From contig NZ_JAGPXL010000003.1 of the NCBI RefSeq assembly GCF_018070565.1, forward strand, positions 1 through 64,000: a stretch of DNA of 64,000 nucleotides, in the 5' to 3' direction. How positions within the stretch are numbered: the first letter of the stretch is position 1; the number at the start of each line of letters is the position of its first letter. Shown piece by piece: positions 56,563-64,000 of this stretch. The notes beneath the pieces are model-generated. The model made no database searches and had not been told where the DNA came from. It worked only from the letters and a program-made list of their open reading frames with translations. This DNA comes from Streptomyces sp. B93. Lineage in GTDB: Bacteria; Actinomycetota; Actinomycetes; Streptomycetales; Streptomycetaceae. Both the position numbers and the translations under genes were made by a program.

Positions 56563-57105
56563 CTACCGCTCCAGCTGGCGGGACAGCTCGGCGGTGGCGC
56601 GGCCCAGCTCGGTGTCGTCGAGGGGCAGTCGGCGCAGGAGCCCGGCCCGCTCGCGCACGGCCCGGCGGGCGGCGCGCTCCCAGGCGACCGGGTTCTCCGG
56701 GTGGTTGAGGAGCTTGGGGTAGGCGCTGGCGGTGCGTTCCCACTGGCAGGCACCGGCGATGCCCGCCAGCAGCCGCAGCAGCTGCGGGCGGCAGGTGACC
56801 TGGGGCAGCTGGACGAGTTCCCAGAGGAAGGGGACCGTCGCCGCGGTGGCCTGCTCCACCACGAAGCCGTACTGGCAGATCCGGTCGCGGAGTTCGCCGA
56901 CTGCGGCGGCGGCCGTCTGGGGGTTGCCCCAGGCGATCCGGTTGAGCAGCAGGGGGACCGCCGTCGCCGGGCCGGTGGAGTCCCGGATGTCCTGCCAGGG
57001 CACGTCCCGCAGGCCGCGCAGGGGCTCCGGGGGTGTCCCACGGTCGGCGGGCTGGCGGTGCTGGTCGCGCTCGGTGCTCGGCTGGTGCGTCGAAGCGGTG
57101 CGCAT
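56563..57105 (-). CDS. Helical repeat (HEAT-like) conserved protein
   Basis: 180 residues. TAVPLLLNRIAWGNPQTAAA, AVGELRDRICQYGFVVEQAT and AATVPFLWELVQL form helix pairs like HEAT repeats, a pattern seen in a conserved Streptomyces protein family of unknown role. ATG with GAAAGG at 8 bases. It is upstream of the ABC exporter on the same strand (138-base gap). Confidence 0.75.
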   Translation of the reverse strand: MRTASTHQPSTERDQHRQPADRGTPPEPLRGLRDVPWQDIRDSTGPATAVPLLLNRIAWGNPQTAAAAVGELRDRICQYGFVVEQATAATVPFLWELVQLPQVTCRPQLLRLLAGIAGACQWERTASAYPKLLNHPENPVAWERAARRAVRERAGLLRRLPLDDTELGRATAELSRQLER

Positions 57106-57393
57106 GGCGTGGGGCCTTTCCGCGGCGGTCGGTTCGAGGGATGAGGGCGGCGGTGCCGTCCGTCATCGCGGGGCGGGGCGCGGGTCCTGGTGCTGATGCC
57201 AAGTCAGGCGGGGGCGTAGAGGTGGGGGTTGACGCCTGTGTCATTATCCATGCCGAAGGCCTCCGCGTGCAATTGCACGAGAAATTGCGCGAGATCGGGG
57301 TAGGAAGAGGGAGACGCCCGTGCACCGTGAGCCGCCCGGGGTCCCGGTGGGCGCACGGCTCCCGGCCAGCGCGAGAACAGCAAGGAGACGGCA

Positions 57394-57624
57394 GTGTCAC
57401 CAACACCCAACGGAGTGCGGGCCAGTTCGCTGGACGCGGCCTGGATCAAGAGCCGGCACAGCAACGCCGAGGGCAACTGCGTCGAGGTCGCCCCGATGAC
57501 CGACGGCGCGGTCGCGATGCGCAACTCCCGTGATCCCCACGGGCCCGCGCTCATCTACACGGCCGCGGAGATGGCGGCGTTCCTGGCCGGGGCCAAGGAC
57601 GGGGAGTTCGATCACCTCGTGTGA
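57394..57624 (+). CDS. DUF397 small protein
   Basis: 76-residue DUF397 protein: WIKSRHSNAEGNCVEVAPMT then MRNSRDPHGPALIYTAAEMA and the end FLAGAKDGEFDHLV. AAGGAG precedes the GTG. In Streptomyces these sit beside XRE-type DUF5753 regulators, as here, where they often act as a modulator (BldB/WhiJ-like systems). Confidence 0.95.
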   Translation: MSPTPNGVRASSLDAAWIKSRHSNAEGNCVEVAPMTDGAVAMRNSRDPHGPALIYTAAEMAAFLAGAKDGEFDHLV

Positions 57625-57767
57625 GACGGCTCGCGCGAGGGCTCACCGCGCACCGGGGCTCATGCCGTGCGCGGTCTCAAGAGGCTTTCCCCGTCGGGGA
57701 GATGCGGTGCACGGGGGCGGACTGCGGTAATCTGGTGGTCACTTCTGCCGGTTTGCTGGGAGCCAGG

Positions 57768-58688
57768 ATGTCCGCCGAGTCGCAGCGCATCTCTCGCCTC
57801 GAACCCTATCTGGCGCGTACGGAACCGGCGCCGACTTTGCTCAAGATGCTGGTCGGCGTGCAGTTGGCCGGTTTCCGCGAGGACGCTGGCCTGGCGCAGG
57901 ACCAGGCGGCCCGGGCCCTGGGCTTCAGCGCGGCGAAGCTGTCCCGCATCGAGGCGGGCAAGGGCCGCAGGCCGCCCTCCGAGAGCGACGTCCGCGCCCT
58001 GCTGGAGCTGTACGGCACCGACGAGTACGAGGTCTCGGTGCTGCTGAAGCTGCTGCGGCGGGCCGGCGAACCCGGCTGGTGGCAGCGGTACGACAAGCGG
58101 CTGATGCCGGAGTGGTTCGACCGGCTGGTCGGCTTGCAGGAGGCCGCCGAGGCGATCCGTACCTTCGAGATCCAGTACGTGCCCGGCCTGCTCCAGACCC
58201 CTCGCTACGCCGAGGCCGTGGTGGAGCGCGGCCTGCCCACCGCGCCCGCGCACGAGGTACGGCGCCGGGTGGAGCTGCGCACCAAGCGCACCCAGCTGCT
58301 GGACCGGGCGGACCCGCCGCAACTGTGGGCGATCATCGACGAGTCGGTGCTGCTGCGCGTCCTCGGCGGTACGGCGGTGATGCGGGAGCAGTTGGAGCAC
58401 CTGGTGGAGATGGCCCACCGCCCCCATGTCACGGTGCAGGTGGTGCCGCTGGACGTGACGAACGCGTCGGCGCCCGCCATCCCGGTCACCTATCTGCGCT
58501 TCGGCGGGCTCGACCTGCCCGACGTGGTGTACCTGGAGCACATCCGCAGCGCGAACTTCCTGGAGGACCAGGACGAGACCGAAGAGTACCGGGTCGTCCT
58601 GGACCGGCTGGCGGACGAGGCGCTGACGCCCCGTGACTCGCTGACCCGGATGCGGGAGACGCTTCAGGCGCGGTACCCGGCCCCGTAG
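57768..58688 (+). CDS. XRE-family regulator with DUF5753 domain (WhiJ-like)
   Basis: 306 residues: N-terminal XRE helix-turn-helix (about 25-80, FREDAGLAQDQAARALGFSA, AKLSRIEAGKGRR) and a DUF5753 sensor domain (about 110-300; FEIQYVPGLLQTPRYAEAVV, VTVQVVPLDVTN). ATG 57768 with GGGAG nearby. Forms the usual WhiJ-type pair with the DUF397 protein 143 bases upstream and a Methyltransf_19 gene convergent on it. Confidence 0.95.
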   Translation: MSAESQRISRLEPYLARTEPAPTLLKMLVGVQLAGFREDAGLAQDQAARALGFSAAKLSRIEAGKGRRPPSESDVRALLELYGTDEYEVSVLLKLLRRAGEPGWWQRYDKRLMPEWFDRLVGLQEAAEAIRTFEIQYVPGLLQTPRYAEAVVERGLPTAPAHEVRRRVELRTKRTQLLDRADPPQLWAIIDESVLLRVLGGTAVMREQLEHLVEMAHRPHVTVQVVPLDVTNASAPAIPVTYLRFGGLDLPDVVYLEHIRSANFLEDQDETEEYRVVLDRLADEALTPRDSLTRMRETLQARYPAP

Positions 58689-58715
58689 GACCGGGCCCGC
58701 CGCGGGCCGCCCGGG

Positions 58716-59534
58716 TCAGCGGACGATGCCCACGCCGCCGAACTCGATCCACTCATGGGTGAGCTGACGGGGTGCCACCTCGGTGTCCGGCCGCCAGGTG
58801 GAGACCTCCACCAGTCCCGGTTCCAGGATCTCCAGCCCCTCGAACAGCGTGGCCACGTCCTTCTCCTGGCGGACCCGGCCCCAGTGCCCCTGGGTGGCCT
58901 TGTCCATGAAGTCGGTGACGAAGTCGCGGACCTCGGGGTCCTCGCTGACCAGCTGGCACATCACCATGGCGCTGCCCGGCACCAGACGCTCCCGCACCCG
59001 GGTCGCGACCGCGAGCGGACCGTCGGTGTCACTGTCCGGGATGCAGTGGAAAACCGAGTTGAACAGCACGGCGACCGGCTGCGAGAAGTCGATCAGGCGC
59101 TGGGTGTCGGGGTGCGCGAGGATGCCCTCGGTCTCCCGCATGTCGGCGTGGATCACGGCCGTGCGCTCGTCCTGCTCCAGCAGGGCCCGGCCGTGGACGA
59201 GCACCATCGGGTCGTTGTCGACGTAGACCACGCGCGAGTCGGGGTCGATGCGCTGGGCGACCTGGTGGACGTTGTCCTGGGTGGGCAGGCCGGAGCCGTG
59301 GTCGAGGAACTGCCGGATGCCGTGCTCCTCGGCGAGGGTTCTGACGACCCGCTGCAGGAAGCGCCGGTTGTTCAGGGCGAGGCGGCGGGTGCTGGGCACC
59401 ACCTTGTCGAGTTCCTCGCAGGCGGCCCGGTCGGCGGCGTAGTTGTCCTTGCCGCCGAGGTAGTGGTCGTACATGCGCGCGGCCGTCGGGATGCTGGCGT
59501 CGATCTCCGTGGACAGCGGCTTGTCGGTCTGCAT
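58716..59534 (-). CDS. SAM-dependent methyltransferase, Methyltransf_19 (DUF574) family
   Basis: 272 residues. The family entry is IDASIPTAARMYDHYLGGKD, the SAM site FLDHGSGLPTQDNVHQ, with VVYVDNDPMVLVHGRALL after it. These are abundant Streptomyces methyltransferases of unknown substrate, often near XRE/DUF397 loci. The sequence does not resemble the PIMT-type enzymes of graspetide clusters. ATG with GGGGGA. Confidence 0.93.
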   Translation of the reverse strand: MQTDKPLSTEIDASIPTAARMYDHYLGGKDNYAADRAACEELDKVVPSTRRLALNNRRFLQRVVRTLAEEHGIRQFLDHGSGLPTQDNVHQVAQRIDPDSRVVYVDNDPMVLVHGRALLEQDERTAVIHADMRETEGILAHPDTQRLIDFSQPVAVLFNSVFHCIPDSDTDGPLAVATRVRERLVPGSAMVMCQLVSEDPEVRDFVTDFMDKATQGHWGRVRQEKDVATLFEGLEILEPGLVEVSTWRPDTEVAPRQLTHEWIEFGGVGIVR

Positions 59535-59640
59535 CGTTCCCCCAGCGTTGTGCCGAGCGCCAACTCGACTGACGTGACAGGGAATACATCCTAGAGAGAC
59601 GATGTTCGCCGATGCCAGTCCGCGGACGGGCGACCCGTTT

Positions 59641-60498
59641 TCAGGCCTGGTCCAGCTCGGCGATCTCCTCGGGGGTGAGGACGAGGTCCGGGGCCGCCGC
59701 GGAGTCCCGGATCGTCTCCGGCCTGCTCGCTCCCGGGATGGGCACGACCACCGGCGACTTGGCGAGCATCCAGGCCAGGCAGACGCGCTGCGGGCTCACG
59801 CCGTGCGCCTCGGCGATGCGGGCGAAGGGCGCGTAGGCGGAGCCGAGTTCCCCGGCGTGGGAGATGCCGCCGAGCGGGCTCCACGGCAGGAAGGCGATGC
59901 CGAGGTCGTCGCAGAGGCGCAGTTCGGGCTCGCTGCTGCGGAACGCGGGCGAGAACTGGTTCTGCACGGAGACCAGACGCCCGTCCAGGATGTCGTTGGC
60001 GAGCTTGATCTGCTCCGGGTTCGCGTTGGAGATCCCGGCCATCCGGATCTTCCCCTCGTCCAGCAGGTCGCGCACGGCGCCGACGGACTCCGCGTAGGGC
60101 ACCCGGGGGTCGGGGCGGTGGAACTGGTAGAGGCCGATGGCCTCCACGCCGAGCCGCCGCAGCGACTCCTCGCAGGCCTGCCTGAGGTGGCGGGGGCTGC
60201 CGTCGAGGGTCCAGCTGCCGTCGCCGGGCCGCAGATGGCCGCCCTTGGTGGCGACGAGGACGTCCGCGCCGCGCTCGTGGGAGGCGAGGGCCCTGGCGAT
60301 GAGCGTCTCGTTGTGGCCGACCTCGTCGGCGTCGCGGTGGTAGGCGTCGGCGGTGTCGATCAGGGTCACCCCGGCGTCCAGGGCGGCGTGGATGGTGGCG
60401 AGGGAGCGGGCCTCGTCAGGGCGTCCCTCGATGGACATGGGCATCCCGCCCAGACCGATCGCGCTGACCTCGACGGCACCGATACGGCGAGTGTGCAT
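59641..60498 (-). CDS. Aldo/keto reductase
   Basis: 285 residues, (beta/alpha)8 AKR. Catalytic tetrad in order: Asp in TLIDTADAY with Tyr, Lys in LVATKGGH, His in GLYQFHRPD. IPGASRPETIRDSAAAPDLV is the NADP tail. Reduces carbonyls with NADPH. It lies downstream of a condensation-domain gene on the same strand (137-base gap containing a weak hairpin), so co-transcription is possible. Confidence 0.9.
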   Translation of the reverse strand: MHTRRIGAVEVSAIGLGGMPMSIEGRPDEARSLATIHAALDAGVTLIDTADAYHRDADEVGHNETLIARALASHERGADVLVATKGGHLRPGDGSWTLDGSPRHLRQACEESLRRLGVEAIGLYQFHRPDPRVPYAESVGAVRDLLDEGKIRMAGISNANPEQIKLANDILDGRLVSVQNQFSPAFRSSEPELRLCDDLGIAFLPWSPLGGISHAGELGSAYAPFARIAEAHGVSPQRVCLAWMLAKSPVVVPIPGASRPETIRDSAAAPDLVLTPEEIAELDQA

Positions 60499-60635
60499 GG
60501 GCTCGTGACCTCTTTGGGCTGTCGCGCGGAACGATGGCGTCCGGCGGTCCGCCGTCGTGCGGCGGCGGCACCGGACGTGATCCAGCCTGACGGCCGCCGC
60601 CCCGGAGGTCCAATAGAAGCTGGTGAACGGATTCA

Positions 60636-62039
60636 TCAACGGCGCAGCTGAATACCCGCACGCGCCACCGAGAGGATGTGTTCGCGCAGCCGTTCGAGGT
60701 ACAGCCGCATGCTGCGGTAGGCGACCTCGGTGCTCGGGTAGCGGCTCGCGAACTGCAACCCCTCGTGGACCCGGGTCGTCCACACGCACACCTGGTCGCC
60801 GTACGACACCCGGATCAGGCCGTACGCCTTCAGCTCCTGCCACCGCTCGGACCCCGCGGTGCCCCGGGCGTCGACGTAGGAGACGATCGAGTACAGGTCG
60901 GGAGAGGTGGGCCGGAAGTCGGAGCCCAGCAGGCGCAGCACCCGTGCGATGGGCATCTGGGCCAGCGGGCGGCTCGCCCGCAGCGCGGCCCGCACCAGCT
61001 TCAGCGCGCTGTCGAAGTCGGGTGCGTCGGCCACCGGGATCTCGATCGGGGCGCCGCCGACGTACCAGCCCACCGAGTCCGACCACCGGGACTTCATCCT
61101 GGTGTGGAACGGTACGACGGTGCGGTACACCGGCTGCCCGGTCAGCTCGTGCACGATGAGCGCGGTGGCCGCGAGCACGCCGACCAGACTGCCGCCGTAC
61201 GGCCGGCAGTACGCCTCGAAGGCGGCGGCGTCCGCCTCGTCCACCAGCATCTCGCGCAGCAGCTTCTGCGGCGGCAGCGGCCCGTCGGCGTCGAGGCCGA
61301 GGTCGACGGGGAAGTTGGGCAGTTTCCCCCCGCACCGGCCGACGAACTCCCGCCAGCGCCCCACGACGGCGTGGGTCGCGTCGATCCGGTCGGCGTCCGT
61401 GCGCTCGCTGGCGCAGAAGTCGATGTAACTCGCGGCGGGCGCCCCCGCCACCGCCCGCCCCTCCCGTCCGGCCGCGTACAGTTCGAGGATCTCGGCGGGG
61501 ATGCGGTGCAGGGAGTAGGCGTCGACGTTGCTGTGGTCGAAGACCATGTACACGCTCGCGCCGCCCTCCCGGACGACCGCGGCGAAGATGAAGTTCGGCC
61601 AGCCCAGCGCGTCCGCCGCGACGTCGAAGCGGTCCTGGAGGTAGCGGGCCAGCGTCGCCGCGTCGGAGAACTCGCCCCGGTCCTCGCGGTGCAGCCGGAC
61701 CGCCTCCGGCTCCAGCGTGAACCGCCGCATCTCCTCCCCGGCCCACCTGAAGCCGCTGCGCAGTGTCTCGTGCCGCAGCGTCCAGGCCCGCAGCGCCTCC
61801 TGGAGCAGCCCGAGGTCGACCGGTCCCGGGACGTCGAACGCCGCACCGATCCAGGTGGGCACGAAGAGACCGCCCGCACGCACCGCGCGCGCTGTTCGAA
61901 GATGGGACTCCTGTACGTACGCGGGAGGGCGCACGTCCTCCCCCAGGGCCGTCGCCGCCGCGACGGTGGTCGGATGCAGCGTCCACTCCACAAGACGTCC
62001 GGGCCGGATCTCGCAACGCTGGAGGTCGGTCATTCGCAC
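60636..62039 (-). CDS. Stand-alone condensation-domain (NRPS/PapA-like) protein
   Basis: 467 residues, a single condensation/acyltransferase fold with no carrier or adenylation domain. The catalytic motif HHxxxDG reads DHSNVDA: the second, catalytic His and the Asp stay, the first His is Asp and the Gly is Ala. The later VGWYVGGAP segment corresponds to the motif near the floor loop. It probably transfers an acyl group, possibly off a carrier protein elsewhere. GTG 62039 has GGAG at 6 bases; ATG 62033 is equally near. Confidence 0.82.
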   Translation of the reverse strand: MRMTDLQRCEIRPGRLVEWTLHPTTVAAATALGEDVRPPAYVQESHLRTARAVRAGGLFVPTWIGAAFDVPGPVDLGLLQEALRAWTLRHETLRSGFRWAGEEMRRFTLEPEAVRLHREDRGEFSDAATLARYLQDRFDVAADALGWPNFIFAAVVREGGASVYMVFDHSNVDAYSLHRIPAEILELYAAGREGRAVAGAPAASYIDFCASERTDADRIDATHAVVGRWREFVGRCGGKLPNFPVDLGLDADGPLPPQKLLREMLVDEADAAAFEAYCRPYGGSLVGVLAATALIVHELTGQPVYRTVVPFHTRMKSRWSDSVGWYVGGAPIEIPVADAPDFDSALKLVRAALRASRPLAQMPIARVLRLLGSDFRPTSPDLYSIVSYVDARGTAGSERWQELKAYGLIRVSYGDQVCVWTTRVHEGLQFASRYPSTEVAYRSMRLYLERLREHILSVARAGIQLRR

Positions 62040-62199
62040 GGGGCACTCCGTTCGCCCGCCCTCGCGTGCCGGGACGGGGAGGGGTCGGCTAGGGCACAAC
62101 CAGGCCAACGATCCGGATGATCGGGAGGAAACGCCCGAGGCGACGGGTGCCGCCGTACGGCCCCGGTCAGGGGCTACGGCCGCGGCGCCCGAACACCAA

Positions 62200-62234
62200 G
62201 CCGGCCCCCCGTTCGCGTCGAACGGGGGGCCGGC
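62200..62234 (-). terminator. Terminator after the Ala/Lys-rich protein gene
   Basis: Perfect 16-bp stem GCCGGCCCCCCGTTCG/CGAACGGGGGGCCGGC with a 3-base loop, 42 bases downstream of the stop at 62277. Confidence 0.85.
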
Positions 62235-62276
62235 CGGACGTCGGCCGCCGATGGGGCGGCGGGGCCGTCTCTCACC

Positions 62277-62705
62277 TCAGATCCGCCCACCGGTGAGACG
62301 GGTGAGCGGGCCGTGCGTGCGGCGCCCCGCACGGCGGCCCGCGAGATAGGACGTGGCGCCCAGCGCCGACAGGCCCGCCCCCACACCGGCGGCGAGGACC
62401 TTCCGGTGGGCGATCGCCGTCCATGTCGTCTTGGCGAGGGCCACGGCCTGTTCCGAGGTGGCGATGACGGCCTGGCGGCCGGCTTGGACACGTTCGGCCG
62501 CGCCGTGCACGACCGCGGTGCCCGTGGCGGCCGTACGCTCGGCCGCGTTGGTGGCCGCTGACTTCGCGTCATCCGACTTCTCGGCCGCCTTGTCCGCCGC
62601 CCGCGACGCGGGTGCGGTCGCCTTCGCCGTGGCCTGCCGGGCCTTGTCCGACGCGTTGCGCTTGGATGCGGAGTTCTGGTTCGTGCCGCTGTTCGATTGG
62701 CTCAT
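62277..62705 (-). CDS. Ala/Lys/Thr-rich membrane-tethered protein, unknown
   Basis: 142 residues. The first 90 are low-complexity helical sequence with repeating AADKAA, TAKAT, NAAERTAATG motifs; the middle contains a possible helix (VLAAGVGAGLSALGATSYLAG) and the end a basic GRRAGRRTHG tail. It looks like a cell-envelope or DNA-associated alarm/stress protein (phasin-like or LEA-like), but no family can be assigned. Start ATG with a weak site. Confidence 0.65.
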   Translation of the reverse strand: MSQSNSGTNQNSASKRNASDKARQATAKATAPASRAADKAAEKSDDAKSAATNAAERTAATGTAVVHGAAERVQAGRQAVIATSEQAVALAKTTWTAIAHRKVLAAGVGAGLSALGATSYLAGRRAGRRTHGPLTRLTGGRI

Positions 62706-62807
62706 GGACTTCGCGTTGCCGCTCGCGCCGACGGCAAACGCGCCCCGCGCCAGGACTGCCGCCCGGCCGGGAAACGATTCCGGGCGGCAGCCGGTTCGGG
62801 AGGGGGT

Positions 62808-62835
62808 CCGGCCCGCGGTCGGCGGCGCGGGCCGG
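62808..62835 (-). terminator. Terminator of the C-terminal SBP gene
   Basis: Perfect 10-bp stem CCGGCCCGCG/CGCGGGCCGG with an 8-base loop, 16 bases beyond the stop at 62851. Confidence 0.6.
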
Positions 62836-62850
62836 GGGTCCCCGGTGGTG

Positions 62851-64000
62851 TCAGGCGCCCTTGCCGCTCAGGTACTCCTGGACGCCGGGGGCCTCGTGGG
62901 CGTCCTCGAGGTTGACGACGCCGCCCACGGCCTTGGCGTCGGGCTTGAGGACGTAGGTGGAGGAGCTGGCCGGGCTGTTGACGTCGGAGAAGTTCTGCGG
63001 GGTGCCGAGGCCGGTGTCGGCCTTGGTCTGGGCGCGGTGGGCCTTGACCACGTCCTCACGGGCGAGGCTGCCGCTCTCGCAGGCGTTCTCCAGGTCCGAG
63101 CCGATCAGCTTGGCCGCGTTGTACCCGGACAGCACGCCGGAGTCGACCGGGGACTTGGGGTACTTCTTCTCGTAGGCGGCGACCATCGCCTTGACGCCGG
63201 GCAGGTTGGAGCTGACGGCAGGGGCGGCGCTGACGATGGAGACCATGGCCTCCACGGCCTTCGCGGCGGGCGTCTGCATCAGCTGCGGGGCGTAGCCGGG
63301 GGCGCTGGAGACGATCGGCACCTGGAGGCCGCGGGAGGCGGCCACACCCGCGAGGGACGCGGTCTGGGCGGGGCCGGCGCTGATGAGGATGGCCTTGACG
63401 CCCGCCTTGCGGAGCGCGGAGACCTGGGCCGACAGGTCGGTGTCGGTGGCCTTGATCTTCTGGTCGACGATCTTCAGGCCCGCCTTCTCGGCCGCCCAGG
63501 TGGAGCCTTCCAGGGCGTTGCTGCCGTAGTCGCCCTCGAAGTAGACGTGGCCGACGGAGTCGCCCTTCTTCAGGCCCTTGGTCCGGGTGAGGAAGTCCAC
63601 GGCGGCGATCATGTCGACGTCGTAGGTGGTGCCGAGGACCTGCACGGACTGCTTGCCGAGGAGGGAGGCGGCCCACGCCTGCGGGAAGGTGAGCATGCTG
63701 TCGCGCTCGATGTCGTCGATGAGCGCGGCGACCACCGGGGAGCCGATGACCTGCGGCAGCGCCACGACGTCGGAGGAGATGTCGGCGTAGGCGGTGACCG
63801 CCTTCTGGACGTCGTAGCCGTGGTCCTCGACGACGATCTCGACCTTGCGGTCGCAGATGCCGCCCTTGGCGTTGACCTCGTCGGCCCACATCTGCTGGGC
63901 CTGCACGATGGACTTGCCGAGGGTGGCGTAGGGGCCGGTCAGGTCGGTGAGGGCGCCCAGCTTGATGGTGGTGTCGGTGACGCCGGGTCCGGCCTTCACG
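62851..64000 (-). CDS. Periplasmic-type ABC substrate-binding protein, branched-chain amino acid family (partial)
   Basis: About 383 visible residues of a Peripla_BP_6 (LivJ-like) binding protein; its 5' end with signal peptide or lipobox is outside the window. GVTDTTIKLGALTDLTGPYA is the mature start, followed by VEIVVEDHGYD and QVIGSPVVAALID. The likely ligand is an amino acid, amide or aromatic compound. The lower-GC, regular codons and a terminator support a genuine gene. The permease and ATPase genes, if linked, should be on the far side of the window end. Confidence 0.92.
   Translation of the reverse strand, partial: VKAGPGVTDTTIKLGALTDLTGPYATLGKSIVQAQQMWADEVNAKGGICDRKVEIVVEDHGYDVQKAVTAYADISSDVVALPQVIGSPVVAALIDDIERDSMLTFPQAWAASLLGKQSVQVLGTTYDVDMIAAVDFLTRTKGLKKGDSVGHVYFEGDYGSNALEGSTWAAEKAGLKIVDQKIKATDTDLSAQVSALRKAGVKAILISAGPAQTASLAGVAASRGLQVPIVSSAPGYAPQLMQTPAAKAVEAMVSIVSAAPAVSSNLPGVKAMVAAYEKKYPKSPVDSGVLSGYNAAKLIGSDLENACESGSLAREDVVKAHRAQTKADTGLGTPQNFSDVNSPASSSTYVLKPDAKAVGGVVNLEDAHEAPGVQEYLSGKGA

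Noticed and set aside
58716..59534. Methyltransferase as the missing graspetide methylase
   Set aside because: It is a Methyltransf_19 protein tied to the XRE/DUF397 context, not a PIMT-like enzyme.
60538..60577. Imperfect CGTCCGG/CCGGACG hairpin between the condensation and reductase genes
   Set aside because: Only a 7-bp outer stem with a long loop; too weak to call a terminator.
59641..62046. A single 801-residue minus-strand fusion of the aldo/keto reductase with upstream sequence
   Set aside because: The upstream 500 codons are a shadow of the condensation-domain gene in another frame; the reductase has its own start at 60498.

Overview
The window reads as Streptomyces chromosomal DNA, probably from an arm or other accessory-rich part. 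GC is very high, GTG starts are common, and many genes belong to actinomycete families: a conservon, roadblock proteins, a DUF397/XRE pair, the Methyltransf_19 methyltransferase, DUF5133 and a streptogrisin-type protease. In-frame TTA codons (bldA-type) occur in at least four genes. No tRNA, rRNA, CRISPR array or insertion sequence was recognised.

Layout. 1-9.5 kb: a large LuxR/ATPase regulator with three TTA codons, a 731-base intergenic region, then a translationally coupled peptide-type ABC importer (lipoprotein, two permeases, fused double ATPase carrying an 18-bp minisatellite) and a two-domain VOC protein. 9.5-18.4 kb: a NarL-type two-component pair divergent from an MMPL exporter, a sulfite-oxidase-like molybdoenzyme, and an AraC-VOC-UvrA-paralogue operon headed by a promoter resembling the RecA-NDp/PafBC DNA-damage motif. 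18.5-29.3 kb: CbiZ, cysteine-free ribosomal protein L33, an Rpf-like protein, TetR and SGNH lipase, an aminopeptidase matching S. griseus SGAP, a glutamine amidotransferase with PadR, a lipid kinase, an MFS exporter and an epoxide hydrolase. 29.5-35.6 kb: a streptogrisin-like protease behind a LacI-type palindrome, then a siderophore uptake operon divergent from a siderophore-interacting reductase, with two iron boxes between them.

35.7-42.3 kb: a flavin monooxygenase convergent with a DMATS-type aromatic prenyltransferase (the gene pair known for 5-prenyl-tryptophan conversion), then a conservon (sensor kinase, roadblock, DUF742, GTPase, and a P450 of the kind lacking ExxR). 42.7-50.5 kb: a vanadium haloperoxidase with an early TTA codon, a membrane protein with four 33-residue repeats, a ferredoxin-NADP reductase, and a second roadblock cluster of three roadblock-type proteins plus a DUF4388-like protein, with no GTPase or kinase.

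50.8-64 kb: the most notable system is a compact graspetide (ATP-grasp RiPP) locus at 52.6-53.8 kb, a 63-residue precursor followed by its ATP-grasp ligase, with no methyltransferase alongside. It is followed by an ABC exporter, a DUF397/XRE pair with a methyltransferase, an aldo/keto reductase beside a stand-alone condensation-domain protein, an Ala/Lys-rich protein, and a substrate-binding protein cut by the window end. Several convergent gene pairs are separated by long perfect hairpins.

All functions are inferred by reading translated sequence and motifs; no database search was run.
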